This document shows positions 42,716 to 52,402 of a DNA stretch of 64,000 bases, one piece after another. Below the pieces are notes generated by a model that saw only the letters and a program-made list of their open reading frames with translations, did no database searches and was not told where the DNA came from. The stretch comes from JBMOUD01 sp049319665. GTDB lineage: Bacteria > Pseudomonadota > Gammaproteobacteria > Enterobacterales > Enterobacteriaceae. Made by a program: the position numbers and the translations under genes. The DNA lies in NCBI RefSeq assembly GCF_049319665.1, contig NZ_JBMOUD010000006.1, positions 124,001 through 188,000 on the forward strand. Reading direction: 5' to 3'. Each line of letters opens with the position of its first letter. Within the stretch, counting starts at the first letter, position 1.

Positions 42716-44899
42716 TTATTCCTCGGTCGACTGGGTCTGAGCGGCTTTACGGGCCTTTACTCGTGCGATCGCGGCAGCCACGGCGGCTTTACGCGGATCA
42801 ATCTCTTCTTGCTGTGCAGGTAATACGCTATCAACGGATGGCGTATTATCAGCATCAATGTTTTCTGCCGCTGCCTTTTTAGCGTTGGCACGCGCTATCG
42901 CCGCCGCAACAGCAGCCTTACGTTTATCATCAACGCTGAGTTCTGCTGCTGGTTTAGGTGACGTTGTCACTTTTTGCCGATCGTCCTCAACGGGACTGAT
43001 TGCGGCAGCTTGTGCGGTTTTCTTGGCTTTTACTCGGGCCAAAGCGGCTGCTACGGCGGCTTTGCGTGGGTCTTCTTCGGCATTGGATATTGGCGCAGCC
43101 GCTGGCTCAGTGGTTACCGCAGCTTCTTGTTGTGCCATCGCTTTCTTAGCTTTAGCACGAGCAATGGCGGCGGCAACTGCAGCTTTGCGTGGATCTTCTG
43201 CTTCACCAGACACGACTGATTCAGGCAACGGCTCAGACGCAACAGGGATCTCTTCTTGTGCGGCTGCTTTTTTTGCTTTGGCGCGGGCGATGGCGGCGGC
43301 TAATGCTGCCTGACGTGGGTCAAGTTCAGCAGTATTCTCGGTGGCCTGAACATCAACCGGCGCGGTGTTTATTGGCGTAACTGGCGCTGGTGCATCATCC
43401 TGCTCGTCAGTATCACTGCTGGCGTTCTCAAGTTTAACCGCCGCTTTTTTATGTTTCTCTTCACGAGCCAGTTTATCGCGCTCAAGGCGCAACTGCTTGG
43501 CTTCAAAGCGGGCTTTGGCTTCTGTCGCACGTGCGGCTTCGAGATCCAATGCGCGGATTTCAGCTTTCTCGCGGCGATAGTATTGCACCAACGGAATGTT
43601 ACTTGGGCAGACATAGGCGCAAATCCCACATTCAATGCAATCGAACAAATTGTGATTGCGAGCTTTTTCGTGTTCTTCGCCACGGCTGAACCAATAAAGC
43701 TGCTGCGGTAATAATGCTGCCGGGCAGGCATCAGCGCACAGGCTGCAACGAATACAGGCTTCCTCTGGCTCAGGTTCACCTATTTCACTCGATGAAGGGG
43801 CAATCAGGCAGTTACTGATTTTGACGATCGGGACATCCAGTGATGGTAGCGTAAAGCCCATTAATGGCCCGCCCATAATCACCATTTTTTTGGCATCCTG
43901 CGGTTCGAATCCGCCTTCGGCCATCAATGTCGCCACCGGAGTACCCAGGCGAGCCCACACGTTGCCGGGACGTTGCATCGCTTCACCGGTTAAGGTGACG
44001 ACGCGCTCAATCAGCGGCTCACCGTCAATAATGGCGCGCTTGATGGCATAGGCTGTACCGACATTTTGCATTAACACGCCAATGTCTGACGAGCGGCCGC
44101 CTTTAGGCACTTGTTGGCCGGTTAAAATTTGGGTCAACTGCTTAGCACCGCCGGATGGGTATTTGGTCGGGACTACGCGCAGTTCAATACGCAATGCGTG
44201 AGTCGCTTCGGCTTTAATGGCAGCTCTAAACGCGGCAATCGCTTCAGGCTTATTATCTTCAATACCGATTAATACGCGTTCTGGCTTGAGGATATGGCAA
44301 AGAATACGTGTGCCAATCAGAATATCCGCGGCGTGCTCCTGCATCAGCCGGTCATCGGCGGTGATATAAGGCTCACATTCCGCAGCGTTAAGGATCAGCG
44401 TGCGGGTGGAGGTTAATCCACTTTGCAATTTGCTGGCGGTTGGGAAGCCTGCGCCGCCCAATCCTGCAATGCCGGCCTGATGAATCAGGCGATTGAGCGC
44501 AGCGGCATCTAATTGCTGATAATCGGCTATCGGTTGTCTTTCATTCCAGCGGTCGTCACCATCAGCATCTACTACCACGCAAAGTTCTTTTAAGCCAGAA
44601 GGGTGCGCGGTGATATGCGGCTCAATGGCCGTGATGGTGCCAGAGGTTGGGGCATGTACTGGCACCGTCCGGCCACGACCGACGGTCAGCGGCTGACCTT
44701 TTAATACCCGGTCGCCGACTTTCACGCATAGTTCACCTTCAGGGCCAAGGTGCTGCTGTAAAGGCACAACAAAACGTGCTGGCAGAGGGGCAACGCGCAG
44801 TGGAACCTGGCTTGATTGCGTTTTCATTTCGGGCGGATGAATACCGCCGTCAAAATCCCAGATTTTGTCTTTTTTAAACGAACCAAAGAGAGTAAACAT
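42716..44899 (-). CDS. rsxC: Electron transport complex subunit RsxC (RnfC)
   Basis: I start at ATG 44899 (MFTLFGSFKKDKIWDF), which aligns residue by residue with E. coli RsxC; an ATG 12 bases upstream overlaps rsxB. The 727 residues include the NADH/FMN part (GLGGAGFPTASKL), two 4Fe-4S motifs (CIRCSLCADACP, CIECGICAYVCP), a charged linker, and five Ala/Lys repeats at the end. It is the NADH-facing subunit on the inner side of the membrane. Confidence 0.96.
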   Translation of the reverse strand: MFTLFGSFKKDKIWDFDGGIHPPEMKTQSSQVPLRVAPLPARFVVPLQQHLGPEGELCVKVGDRVLKGQPLTVGRGRTVPVHAPTSGTITAIEPHITAHPSGLKELCVVVDADGDDRWNERQPIADYQQLDAAALNRLIHQAGIAGLGGAGFPTASKLQSGLTSTRTLILNAAECEPYITADDRLMQEHAADILIGTRILCHILKPERVLIGIEDNKPEAIAAFRAAIKAEATHALRIELRVVPTKYPSGGAKQLTQILTGQQVPKGGRSSDIGVLMQNVGTAYAIKRAIIDGEPLIERVVTLTGEAMQRPGNVWARLGTPVATLMAEGGFEPQDAKKMVIMGGPLMGFTLPSLDVPIVKISNCLIAPSSSEIGEPEPEEACIRCSLCADACPAALLPQQLYWFSRGEEHEKARNHNLFDCIECGICAYVCPSNIPLVQYYRREKAEIRALDLEAARATEAKARFEAKQLRLERDKLAREEKHKKAAVKLENASSDTDEQDDAPAPVTPINTAPVDVQATENTAELDPRQAALAAAIARAKAKKAAAQEEIPVASEPLPESVVSGEAEDPRKAAVAAAIARAKAKKAMAQQEAAVTTEPAAAPISNAEEDPRKAAVAAALARVKAKKTAQAAAISPVEDDRQKVTTSPKPAAELSVDDKRKAAVAAAIARANAKKAAAENIDADNTPSVDSVLPAQQEEIDPRKAAVAAAIARVKARKAAQTQSTEE
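42719..43321 (-). repeat. Five-fold protein repeat in RsxC C-terminus
   Basis: The last 201 residues hold five copies of a unit starting D[PD]xR[QK]AA[VL]AAA[IL]AR[AV][KN]A[KR]K[AT], spaced 41 to 47 residues apart. RsxC of enterobacteria varies in the number of these units. The region is probably helical and not part of the redox core. Confidence 0.85.
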
Positions 44900-44900
44900 G

Positions 44901-45467
44901 TTATTCAGCATGGACGACCTGAATCGGAATAGTTTTCATATCCCACTTCCAGTTAGCAGTGGTGGTTTTAATCGGCTTCATCTCAATACAATCGGTGGGG
45001 CAAGGGGCGACGCACAGGTCGCAACCGGTACAGAGATCGGTAATCACGGTATGTACGGCGCGGGTTGCGCCAACGATGGCGTCAACCGGGCAAGCCTGAA
45101 TACATTTGGTGCAGCCAATGCAGTTACTTTCATCAATGTAAGCGACTTTTTTTACCGGCTCAGCAACGGCCATATCGCCATCTAGCGGCTGTGGGTCGAC
45201 GTTAAGCAAGGTGGCCAGTTTTAGCATGACGCCTTCGCCGCCAGGGACGCATTTATTGATGTTGTCGCCGTTGGCTACCGCTTCGGCATAAGGCTTACAG
45301 CCGGGGTAACCGCATTGCGCACATTGGCTTTGTGGTAACAGCGAATCGATTTGATCGACCACCGGATTGCCTTCTACGGCAAAACGGCGCGAGGCATAGC
45401 CGAGCAATAGGCCAAACATGAGTGCCAGTAAGGTTAACGCGGCAATAGCAACCCATAATTCAAACAT
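44901..45467 (-). CDS. rsxB: Electron transport complex subunit RsxB (RnfB)
   Basis: The 188 residues begin with a membrane helix (LTLLALMFGLLLGYASRRF), followed by a 4Fe-4S motif CAQCGYPGCKPYAEA and two ferredoxin motifs (CIGCTKCIQACPVD, CTGCDLCVAPCPTD). It shuttles electrons between RsxC and the membrane part. Its ATG shares one base with the rsxA stop (TAATG). Confidence 0.96.
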   Translation of the reverse strand: MFELWVAIAALTLLALMFGLLLGYASRRFAVEGNPVVDQIDSLLPQSQCAQCGYPGCKPYAEAVANGDNINKCVPGGEGVMLKLATLLNVDPQPLDGDMAVAEPVKKVAYIDESNCIGCTKCIQACPVDAIVGATRAVHTVITDLCTGCDLCVAPCPTDCIEMKPIKTTTANWKWDMKTIPIQVVHAE

Positions 45468-46048
45468 TAGACTTTCACCAGCCCGGTAAAGCCCATAAAG
45501 GCCAGAGACATCAAACCGGCAGTAACCAGCGCAATCGACGAGCCACGGAAGGGCGCAGGCACATCAGCGACGACCAGACGTTCACGAATGGCGGCAAACA
45601 GCACCATCACCAATGAGAAGCCGAGTGAGGCAGCAAAGCCATACAGTGCCGACTGCATAAAGTTGTGGGCTTCGTTGATATTGAGTAACGCCACGCCAAG
45701 CACCGCACAGTTGGTGGTGATCAGCGGCAGGAAGATACCGAGCAAGCGGTAAAGTGACGGGCTGGTTTTACGCACCACCATTTCGGTGAATTGCACGACG
45801 ACGGCGATCACCAAAATAAATGCCATGGTACGTAGATACACTAAACCCAATGGCATCAACACAAAGGTGTTAATTATCCACGAGCAGATATTCGACAACG
45901 TAATAACGAAGGTTGTCGCCAGGCCCATGCCAATGGCTGATTCCAGTTTTTTGGATACGCCCATAAACGGGCAAAGTCCTAAAAACTTAACCAGTACGAA
46001 GTTGTTGACCAGAACAGTGCCGACAAACAATAAAAGGTATGAAGTCAT
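45467..46048 (-). CDS. rsxA: Electron transport complex subunit RsxA (RnfA)
   Basis: I use ATG 46048 (MTSYLLLFVGTVLVNNFVL), as in E. coli, not the GTG/TTG-type start 9 codons upstream. The 193 residues are six membrane helices with the conserved LGLCPFMGVS and TTNCAVLG, whose Cys hold the shared Fe-S cluster with RsxE. First gene of rsxABCDGE-nth. Confidence 0.96.
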   Translation of the reverse strand: MTSYLLLFVGTVLVNNFVLVKFLGLCPFMGVSKKLESAIGMGLATTFVITLSNICSWIINTFVLMPLGLVYLRTMAFILVIAVVVQFTEMVVRKTSPSLYRLLGIFLPLITTNCAVLGVALLNINEAHNFMQSALYGFAASLGFSLVMVLFAAIRERLVVADVPAPFRGSSIALVTAGLMSLAFMGFTGLVKV

Positions 46049-46146
46049 AATAGTGCCTGAAAATAAAAAACCCAACCATTATCAATTAAAATCAATGAGT
46101 TAATCAATGGTTTATTGCATTGATTTCAATGATTTTATTGATAAAT

Positions 46147-46602
46147 TTACTCGGTAAATGTCCCTTTCACGCGACGAGAACGCTTAAAGTACGGCACTAA
46201 TAATGCCGCTGCCAGTAAAGGCATTAATAAATTGCGTGTTGCCATATCGTCGTTAATCGGCGAAAAGGCAAAAGATTTAACCGCTAATAGCACGGTACAG
46301 AGCAGCCAAATAATAAACAGCTTGGGTAAGGCACGAGCACGTTTACAAAATTGCCATATCACCACGGCAGTGAACAATCCCATCGCCAGTGTAGTCACAA
46401 CAGAGAAGAACCATTGCATGGTGAAGGCTTGTGAATTGGTCAACAGATAGGTGCGCGATTCAGGCACAAAAAATGCCATCGAATAAAGCGCCAGCATCAA
46501 AAGTACGCTAAGAAAGGTAACAAACAGATAAGCCAATGGGGCCAATAGCCAGCCGCCAATGCGCTGATAGCTTGGGTCGTTAACAAGCGAGTTGTGAGAC
46601 AT
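46147..46602 (-). CDS. ydgK: Inner membrane protein YdgK (DUF2569)
   Basis: The 151 residues have four predicted helices and the DUF2569 start YQRIGGWLLAPLAYLFVTFL. Function unknown. It lies 98 bases upstream of rsxA on the same strand, as in E. coli. Confidence 0.88.
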   Translation of the reverse strand: MSHNSLVNDPSYQRIGGWLLAPLAYLFVTFLSVLLMLALYSMAFFVPESRTYLLTNSQAFTMQWFFSVVTTLAMGLFTAVVIWQFCKRARALPKLFIIWLLCTVLLAVKSFAFSPINDDMATRNLLMPLLAAALLVPYFKRSRRVKGTFTE

Positions 46603-46683
46603 AATTAGCCTTTATTCGTATGCAGGGAATGCTCGTCAGTATTGCCATCACCAGTCTAGATCTAATGAAGGTTAATGAGATCA

Positions 46684-46733
46684 ATGACCTTATTTGAGGC
46701 ATAGTGACTTTATTTAGGCGCGATGACCTTTTT
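46684..46733. repeat. Three phased copies of a TGAC(C/T)TTATTT-like motif
   Basis: ATGACCTTATTTGAGGC, GTGACTTTATTTAGGCG and ATGACCTTTTTTCA begin about 20 and 19 bases apart, two helical turns, 80-130 bases before the ydgK start. This could be a regulator array. The rest of 46603-47019 holds nothing I can support; the ribosome site of the next gene (AAGGGAAG) is at its right end. Confidence 0.4.
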
Positions 46734-47019
46734 TCAACACAACAGTTTACCTTGCTGTAGAGCTCGACTCTATCGAATTTATGCGATGTCTTGTGAAGGA
46801 AAATGTCTGCAAAATGAATATTGTTTTACATAGTGGTTGTGGCAGGGTTTCTGCTTGTGTCAAATTACAGCGTTTTTGTAAAAAATAGTCGGTTGCTCGT
46901 TCAGTGATGAGTAAACCGATAGTGAAATTGATTAAATTATCTATCAGCGCCACAGAGTGACGTTCACACTCAGGGTTTGGTATTTGCAGGGTACGTATTG
47001 ATTAAGGGAAGTCGGTTTT

Positions 47020-48036
47020 ATGTCTTGGTTGCAGCGTTTACGTATTGATAAGTTTTTACTGGTGTTGATTTCTGTGGTGATCATCGCTTCGTTCTTCCCT
47101 TGTGAGGGGATTTACAAAGTGCTGTTTGAGCATTTGACTACTATCGCGATTGCACTGTTGTTCTTTATGCATGGGGCAAAATTATCTCGCGAGAATATTC
47201 TGGCGGGTATTGGCCATTGGCGTCTCCATCTGGTGGTGTTCCTTAGTACTTTTGCTTTATTCCCGTTGTTGGGATTGGGAATGCAATGGTTGGTGCCAGG
47301 CGTGCTAACTCCAACGCTATATCTTGGATTCCTCTACCTTTGTGCATTGCCTGCGACGGTACAATCGGCGATTGCCTATACCTCGGTAGCCGGTGGTAAT
47401 ATTGCCGCCGCAATTTGTAGCGCATCGGCATCGAGTATTCTCGGGGTATTCCTCTCGCCAATTCTGGTGGGATTGCTGATGCACACTCAGGGCGGATCTA
47501 GCGATACGTTGCATGCGATCGGCAAAATCCTGCTGCAACTGATGGTGCCTTTCGTCGTAGGACATCTTTGTCGCCCACTGATTGCGGCCTGGGTTACTCG
47601 TCATAAAAAGATTGTTAATATTACTGACCGGTCATCTATTTTGCTGGTGGTTTATGTTGCATTCAGCGAAGCGGTCGTTGAGGGGATTTGGCATCAAATT
47701 GATGGCTGGTCGCTGTTGGCTATTCTGGGCTGCACCATTGTGCTGCTGGCCATTGTTATCCTGATCAATACCTATGTGGCGCGCTGGCTGGGCTTTAATA
47801 CCCAGGATGAGATCACCATTGTGTTCTGCGGTTCGAAGAAAAGCCTGGCGAACGGTATTCCAATGGCGAACGTACTCTTCCCAGCGGCAGCTGTTGGCGC
47901 GATGGTATTGCCATTGATGATCTTCCATCAGGTACAGCTCATGGTTTGTGCGGTATTGGCGCAGCGTTACGCTAAAAAAGTTGCTAAAGAGCAGGCTGCT
48001 TTAGGGACGTCAGGTGCGAAACCAGAAGCGAAATAA
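47020..48036 (+). CDS. Bile acid:sodium symporter family membrane protein (YfeH-like)
   Basis: The 338 residues form about ten membrane helices with family motifs FFMHGAKLSRENI, LPATVQSAIAYTSVAGGNIAAAICSASAS and a late FCGSKKSLANGIPMA. This is the YfeH-like branch of the bile acid:sodium symporter superfamily (SBF-like). The substrate is unknown. AAGGGAAG precedes ATG 47020. It is not beside add in E. coli K-12, so it is an insertion relative to that order. Confidence 0.85.
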   Translation: MSWLQRLRIDKFLLVLISVVIIASFFPCEGIYKVLFEHLTTIAIALLFFMHGAKLSRENILAGIGHWRLHLVVFLSTFALFPLLGLGMQWLVPGVLTPTLYLGFLYLCALPATVQSAIAYTSVAGGNIAAAICSASASSILGVFLSPILVGLLMHTQGGSSDTLHAIGKILLQLMVPFVVGHLCRPLIAAWVTRHKKIVNITDRSSILLVVYVAFSEAVVEGIWHQIDGWSLLAILGCTIVLLAIVILINTYVARWLGFNTQDEITIVFCGSKKSLANGIPMANVLFPAAAVGAMVLPLMIFHQVQLMVCAVLAQRYAKKVAKEQAALGTSGAKPEAK

Positions 48037-48052
48037 GCGGGCTACATGATAG

Positions 48053-48090
48053 AAAAAGGGCGCAACCTTCAAAGATTGCGCCCTTTTTTA
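48053..48090. terminator. Bidirectional terminator between the symporter gene and add
   Basis: GGGCGCAA (48058-48065) and TTGCGCCC (48076-48083) flank a 10-base loop, with A5 before and T7 after. Confidence 0.88.
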
Positions 48091-48125
48091 TTGTGACTTC
48101 CTCCCTAAATCATGGGAGAGACTTA

Positions 48126-49127
48126 TTAACGTGCGGCAACTTTATCGCGCAGCGCTTGTTTCTCTGCAGTAGACAAGAAGGCCATTGTCAGACCATTTTG
48201 CTGTGCCTGACGGATCTCTGCGGGTGTCAGACCGGCAGCCGGCGCGGCAACGCGGTACTCATGTTCAATCTCAATGCCTTGAACCGCTGGATCATCGGTA
48301 TTGATTGACGCCAGCACGCCGTGGCGCAAGAAGGTACTCAGCGGATGTTTATCCAGTGATGCGATAGTACTGGTCTGGATATTCGAGGTCAGGCAGGATT
48401 CGATACCAATCTGGTGTTTCGCCAAATAATCCATCAACGCCGGATCTTGTGCGGCTTTCACACCGTGGCCGATACGCTCAGCGCCGAGTTCGCGAATCGC
48501 CTGCCAGATACTTTCCGGGCCAGCAGCTTCGCCAGCGTGCACAGTAATGTGCCAGCCAGCATCACGACCCTTGTTGAAGTGATCGAGGAACAAACCGCCT
48601 GGGAAGCCGAGTTCGTCACCGGCCAAATCCAATGCAGTAATTCCTTGTTTATGTGCCAGCAGGCCTTCTAACTCTTGGCGGCAAGCGTCAGCACCGAAAG
48701 TACGGCTGAGAATACCAATCAGGCGAACATCGATATCGTGATCCTGACAGCCGCGGCGCACGCCATCGATCACCGCTTCAACCACGCCTGCCACCGGAAG
48801 TTTGTGGTTCATCGCCATATAGTAAGGAGAGAAACGCAGCTCGGCGTAGTGCAAACCCGCGCGTGCCGCATCTTCAACGTTTTCTTGCGCCACTCGACGG
48901 CAGGCATCGAGCGAGCCTAGCACCGCTACACCCCAGTCCAGTTTTTGCAAGAAACTGACTAAATCTGGCGCAGTTTCCATTACTTGTACGTGCGGACGCA
49001 GAGCTTCAAGCTCATCAGCAGGCAGGGCTAAATTAAACTGGCGGCCTAAATCGAGAATGGTTTGCGCGCGAATGTTACCGTCGAGGTGGCGATGAATATC
49101 AGTCAGGGGAATGTGGGAATCGATCAT
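48126..49127 (-). CDS. add: Adenosine deaminase
   Basis: I take ATG 49127 (MIDSHIPLTDIHRHLDGN), matching E. coli Add. The 333 residues contain the zinc and catalytic motifs: HRHLDGN, HAGEAAGPE (zinc His and catalytic Glu), GIESCLTSN and SINTDDP (Asp). It converts adenosine and deoxyadenosine to inosine forms in purine salvage. Monocistronic. Confidence 0.97.
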   Translation of the reverse strand: MIDSHIPLTDIHRHLDGNIRAQTILDLGRQFNLALPADELEALRPHVQVMETAPDLVSFLQKLDWGVAVLGSLDACRRVAQENVEDAARAGLHYAELRFSPYYMAMNHKLPVAGVVEAVIDGVRRGCQDHDIDVRLIGILSRTFGADACRQELEGLLAHKQGITALDLAGDELGFPGGLFLDHFNKGRDAGWHITVHAGEAAGPESIWQAIRELGAERIGHGVKAAQDPALMDYLAKHQIGIESCLTSNIQTSTIASLDKHPLSTFLRHGVLASINTDDPAVQGIEIEHEYRVAAPAAGLTPAEIRQAQQNGLTMAFLSTAEKQALRDKVAAR

Positions 49128-49277
49128 GGTGAGCACCTATATTATTTATAATTTATAAAGTGCACAGCATTATAACCATATCTGATGTAACTAACACCTG
49201 CTTGCTGGCTAACTGCTGATATATCCTGCTAATCGGGCAGTGATGCCCGATAGAAATACGTTAATCTGCGTGACGGA

Positions 49278-50456
49278 TTATCGCGTTTGCATTGCCTGAA
49301 TACCGGCAATCAGTTTATCGACGCCGCTTTCCAATTTGCTGCGCGGGCAGCCAACATTCAGGCGTAAGAAACCTTTGCCTTCATCGCCGTAGGTGGTACC
49401 AGGCATGATGGCAACTTTTTGCTGGTTAATCAGCTCTTGCTGTAACTCGTCATCGTCGATCGCCAATGGACGTAAATCAATCCACGCCAGATAGGTCGAT
49501 TGGGGCGGTTGCCAGTTTAGCTGTGGGAAAGCATGGTTAAGTCGTTCTGCCACATAATGCAGATTAGCCTGTAAGTATTCTCTCAGGGCATCTAGCCATG
49601 ATTCGCCCTGCCGATACGCGGTGATATGGGCTAACACCGACAGCACCGCCGGAGAGGACAGGCCATCACACTGTTTTAACTGGTGCAAATAAGCATCACG
49701 GCTGGCGGGGGACGATATTAGGCCATAAGCGCCGGTGAGCGCCGGGATATTAAAGCTTTTGGATGCCGATGTGATCAATGCCCACTCGCAGGTGGCAACC
49801 TCACTCCATGGCGTATGTTGACTGTCACCCCACAGCATATCCATGTGAATTTCATCGCTAATCACCTTGACCTGATGACGTTGGCACAAGGCGGCAATTT
49901 GCTGTAGTTCTGCTTTGCTCCACACTTTACCCGTTGGATTGTGCGGGCTGCACAGCAGCAGTAACTGGCAATGCGGGGAAGCCAATTGCGACTCCAGCAA
50001 ATCAACATCCATTATCCAGTGGTTATCTGTTTTGCTAAGTGGGCAGGCGATAAGCTGACGGTCGTTGCCAGCGACGGTTTTGTAGAAAGCATCATAAGCG
50101 GGCGTGAAGGTGACAATATGCGAGCCGGGTTGTGTCCATTGACGTAACAGCTGCGCCACGATGTAAATCACCGACGGGCCGTAAACCACCATTTGCCGGT
50201 CGATAGTGCTGGCAAAGCGCTGTTGATACCAATGCTCGATGGCGCTGAGGAAATCCTCATGCTGCCAGCGGCTATAGCCAAATACGCCATGGCCGATACG
50301 TTGTTGCATCGCATCGAGAATGCACGGCGCGGTGGCGAAATCCATATCCGAGATAGTGAAAGGCAGGAGATCGTCTTGTCCAAAACGGTCGGCAATATAA
50401 TCCCACTGCGTACACCATGTACCGTGTCGGTCGACCGGGGTAGAGAAATCAAACAT
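49278..50456 (-). CDS. malY: PLP-dependent beta-cystathionase / MalT antagonist MalY
   Basis: The 392 residues (390 in E. coli) start MFDFSTPVDRHGTWCTQWD. The PLP lysine sits in SASKSFNIPALTGAYG, and YGPSVIYIVAQLL, SPHNPTGKVW and ISDEIHMDMLW are typical fold-type I motifs. MalY is a C-S lyase that also binds and inactivates MalT. It follows malX by 51 bases on the same strand. Confidence 0.95.
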   Translation of the reverse strand: MFDFSTPVDRHGTWCTQWDYIADRFGQDDLLPFTISDMDFATAPCILDAMQQRIGHGVFGYSRWQHEDFLSAIEHWYQQRFASTIDRQMVVYGPSVIYIVAQLLRQWTQPGSHIVTFTPAYDAFYKTVAGNDRQLIACPLSKTDNHWIMDVDLLESQLASPHCQLLLLCSPHNPTGKVWSKAELQQIAALCQRHQVKVISDEIHMDMLWGDSQHTPWSEVATCEWALITSASKSFNIPALTGAYGLISSPASRDAYLHQLKQCDGLSSPAVLSVLAHITAYRQGESWLDALREYLQANLHYVAERLNHAFPQLNWQPPQSTYLAWIDLRPLAIDDDELQQELINQQKVAIMPGTTYGDEGKGFLRLNVGCPRSKLESGVDKLIAGIQAMQTR

Positions 50457-50507
50457 AAGGCCTCACTCAATAGTGGCCCGCAGGCCACTTTTGAATAGAT
50501 TAAATAA

Positions 50508-52127
50508 TCAGACGGATGAGGGAGCACCCGCAGCAGATGACGACGTTACTGCTTGTCGTAGCAAACTATCTAACTCATCTTTCACTGACTGTACCTGCGG
50601 GCCGATCACCACTTGCAAGTTGTGCTCGTTAAGATGTACGACACCAATTGCCCGGTTGGCTTTCAGCGTTGCGTCATCAACCAACGACATATCATGCACA
50701 GAAAGACGCAGGCGGGTAATACAGTTATCCAGAGTAATAATATTGGCTGCGCCGCCCAGTGCGTTAAGAATGACCGGCACGTTATAACCGGACTTACTGC
50801 CGCTTGGTGCTGGAGCCGCGTTAGGTGTCGTTTCTGATTCCCGCCCTGGCGTTTTGATATTGAAGTGCTGGATAGCGAAACGGAAAATCAGGTAGTAACC
50901 GACAAACCAAATAGCGGCAACAACCGGTACTAAATACCACTTGGTCGCGGTGCCGTGCAGGATACCAAATACCACGAAGTCAATCAGGTTGCCGTCGGTG
51001 TTACCGATAGTCACACCCAATACCGACATGATGGTAAAGCCTAACCCAGTCAAGATAGCGTGCAGCAGGTACAGCGCAGGTGCGACAAACAGGAACAGGA
51101 ATTCGATAGGTTCGGTCGTACCGCCGATGACACAGGCGACAACGCCAGAAATTAACAGGCCTTTAATTTTATGACGGTTTTCTGGTTTAGCGCAGTGATA
51201 CATAGCCAGCGCCGCACCTGGTAAGCCGCCGAGGAATGAAGGCATTTTACCTTGCGATAGGAACTGCGTCGCGCTTTCAGAGAAGCCATGGGTAGTCGGG
51301 CAAGATAGCTGCGCCTGGAAAATAGTTAACGCGCCGCTGACTTCACGGCCACAGACATCAAGCGTACCGCCAGCTTCGGTGAAGCGAATAATCGCCACCA
51401 AGATATGTTGCAAGCCAAAAGGCAGTAACAGACGTTCACCGGTACCGAAGATCCACGGGCCGAAAATCCCGGCATCATGAATAAGTAATCCCAAGCCGTT
51501 AATACCGGCGGCGAACCACGGCCAAATTAACGGTACGACTAATCCACATAATCCTAAAACAACTGACGTAATAATCGGGACAAAGCGTGTACCGCCGAAG
51601 AAAGCCAGCGCGTCGGGCAGGCGGATAGTATTGAAACGCTCATGCAGCAGATAAACAATAATACCGACGATCACCGCACCCAGAATACCGGAGTCAATGG
51701 ACTCAATACCGAGAATGTTCTGGATATTATTGGCTTTCAGCACCAATGGGTCATTGGTTGGCAGGATGCCTTTGGTGGTGAGATAAAAGTTCGTCGCCAG
51801 GTTGAGCACCACAAAGCCGACAAAGCCAGAAAACGCCGCCACACCTTTATTTTCACGTGCCATGCCAAGAGGAATGGCCATCGCGAACATCACAGGGAGA
51901 TAGCTAAAGCCGAACGATCCGACTTTACTCATCCAGGTAAAGATCAACTGGAAAATCGGGTGGCCGAGCGAAGGTAAGAGCGTGATAACATCGCGGCTGC
52001 TTAACGAACTGCCGATGCCAAGCATAATGCCGCAAAAGGACAGCAGGGCAACCGGGAGCATAAAGGTTTTACCTAGGCTTTGGAAAAACTCCCAAAGCGA
52101 TATGCGTTGTTTTTGATTTGTCGGCAT
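50508..52127 (-). CDS. malX: PTS glucose/maltose-type EIICB component MalX
   Basis: I use ATG 52127 (MPTNQKQRISLWEFFQSLGKTFM), not the GTG-type start 7 codons earlier. The 539 residues (530 in E. coli) comprise an EIIC membrane part (EPIEFLFLFVAPALYLLHA) and a C-terminal EIIB domain with phospho-Cys in LDNCITRLRLSV. It can import glucose and maltose-like sugars; the natural substrate is unclear. Repressed by MalI. Confidence 0.95.
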   Translation of the reverse strand: MPTNQKQRISLWEFFQSLGKTFMLPVALLSFCGIMLGIGSSLSSRDVITLLPSLGHPIFQLIFTWMSKVGSFGFSYLPVMFAMAIPLGMARENKGVAAFSGFVGFVVLNLATNFYLTTKGILPTNDPLVLKANNIQNILGIESIDSGILGAVIVGIIVYLLHERFNTIRLPDALAFFGGTRFVPIITSVVLGLCGLVVPLIWPWFAAGINGLGLLIHDAGIFGPWIFGTGERLLLPFGLQHILVAIIRFTEAGGTLDVCGREVSGALTIFQAQLSCPTTHGFSESATQFLSQGKMPSFLGGLPGAALAMYHCAKPENRHKIKGLLISGVVACVIGGTTEPIEFLFLFVAPALYLLHAILTGLGFTIMSVLGVTIGNTDGNLIDFVVFGILHGTATKWYLVPVVAAIWFVGYYLIFRFAIQHFNIKTPGRESETTPNAAPAPSGSKSGYNVPVILNALGGAANIITLDNCITRLRLSVHDMSLVDDATLKANRAIGVVHLNEHNLQVVIGPQVQSVKDELDSLLRQAVTSSSAAGAPSSV

Positions 52128-52243
52128 GATGATTTCCCCTGTACCCATCGCCCTTCAAGATCTCGAAGTCGCTTAGGTATATATTGTTGTGGTTGACCTT
52201 TACGAGGTCATGTTGGGTCTGTGTGGTGTTTTAGTCGGCATAA

Positions 52244-52259
52244 GATAAAACGTTTTACC
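52244..52259. promoter_or_regulatory. MalI-type operator, malX-proximal
   Basis: GATAAAACGTTTTACC contains the perfect palindrome TAAAACGTTTTA (52246-52257) and is very close to the GATAAAACGTTTTATC operator known for E. coli MalI. It lies 117 bases before malX. Confidence 0.8.
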
Positions 52260-52321
52260 TTATTATTTCGTGTCAAAAGTCACATAATTTATGGATGTTT
52301 TACCACCGCAATCATTTTTTA

Positions 52322-52337
52322 GGTAAAACGTTTAACT
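52322..52337. promoter_or_regulatory. MalI-type operator, malI-proximal
   Basis: GGTAAAACGTTTAACT keeps the AAACGTTT core and is centred 78 bases from the first site. It lies 66 bases before malI and fits autorepression. Confidence 0.75.
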
Positions 52338-52402
52338 TATGGATGTTGATGAGAGTTTTTTCAGATGTGGTCATCCCATGCTTAGCCAATTGAGTGGTCA
52401 AT

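Noticed and set aside
42858..43580. Long plus-strand frames opposite rsxC
   Set aside because: Antisense shadows of the Ala/Lys-rich repeat region, rich in Ala and Ser with no start signals.
44580..44610. TTAAGCCAGAAGGG in rsxC identical to part of the palindrome
   Set aside because: Only 14 bases and coding for conserved RsxC residues; a chance match, not another copy of the element.
52269..52285. CRP site near the malX promoter (TGTCA..TCACA)
   Set aside because: The half sites are only 4 bases apart, not 6, so the match is poor.
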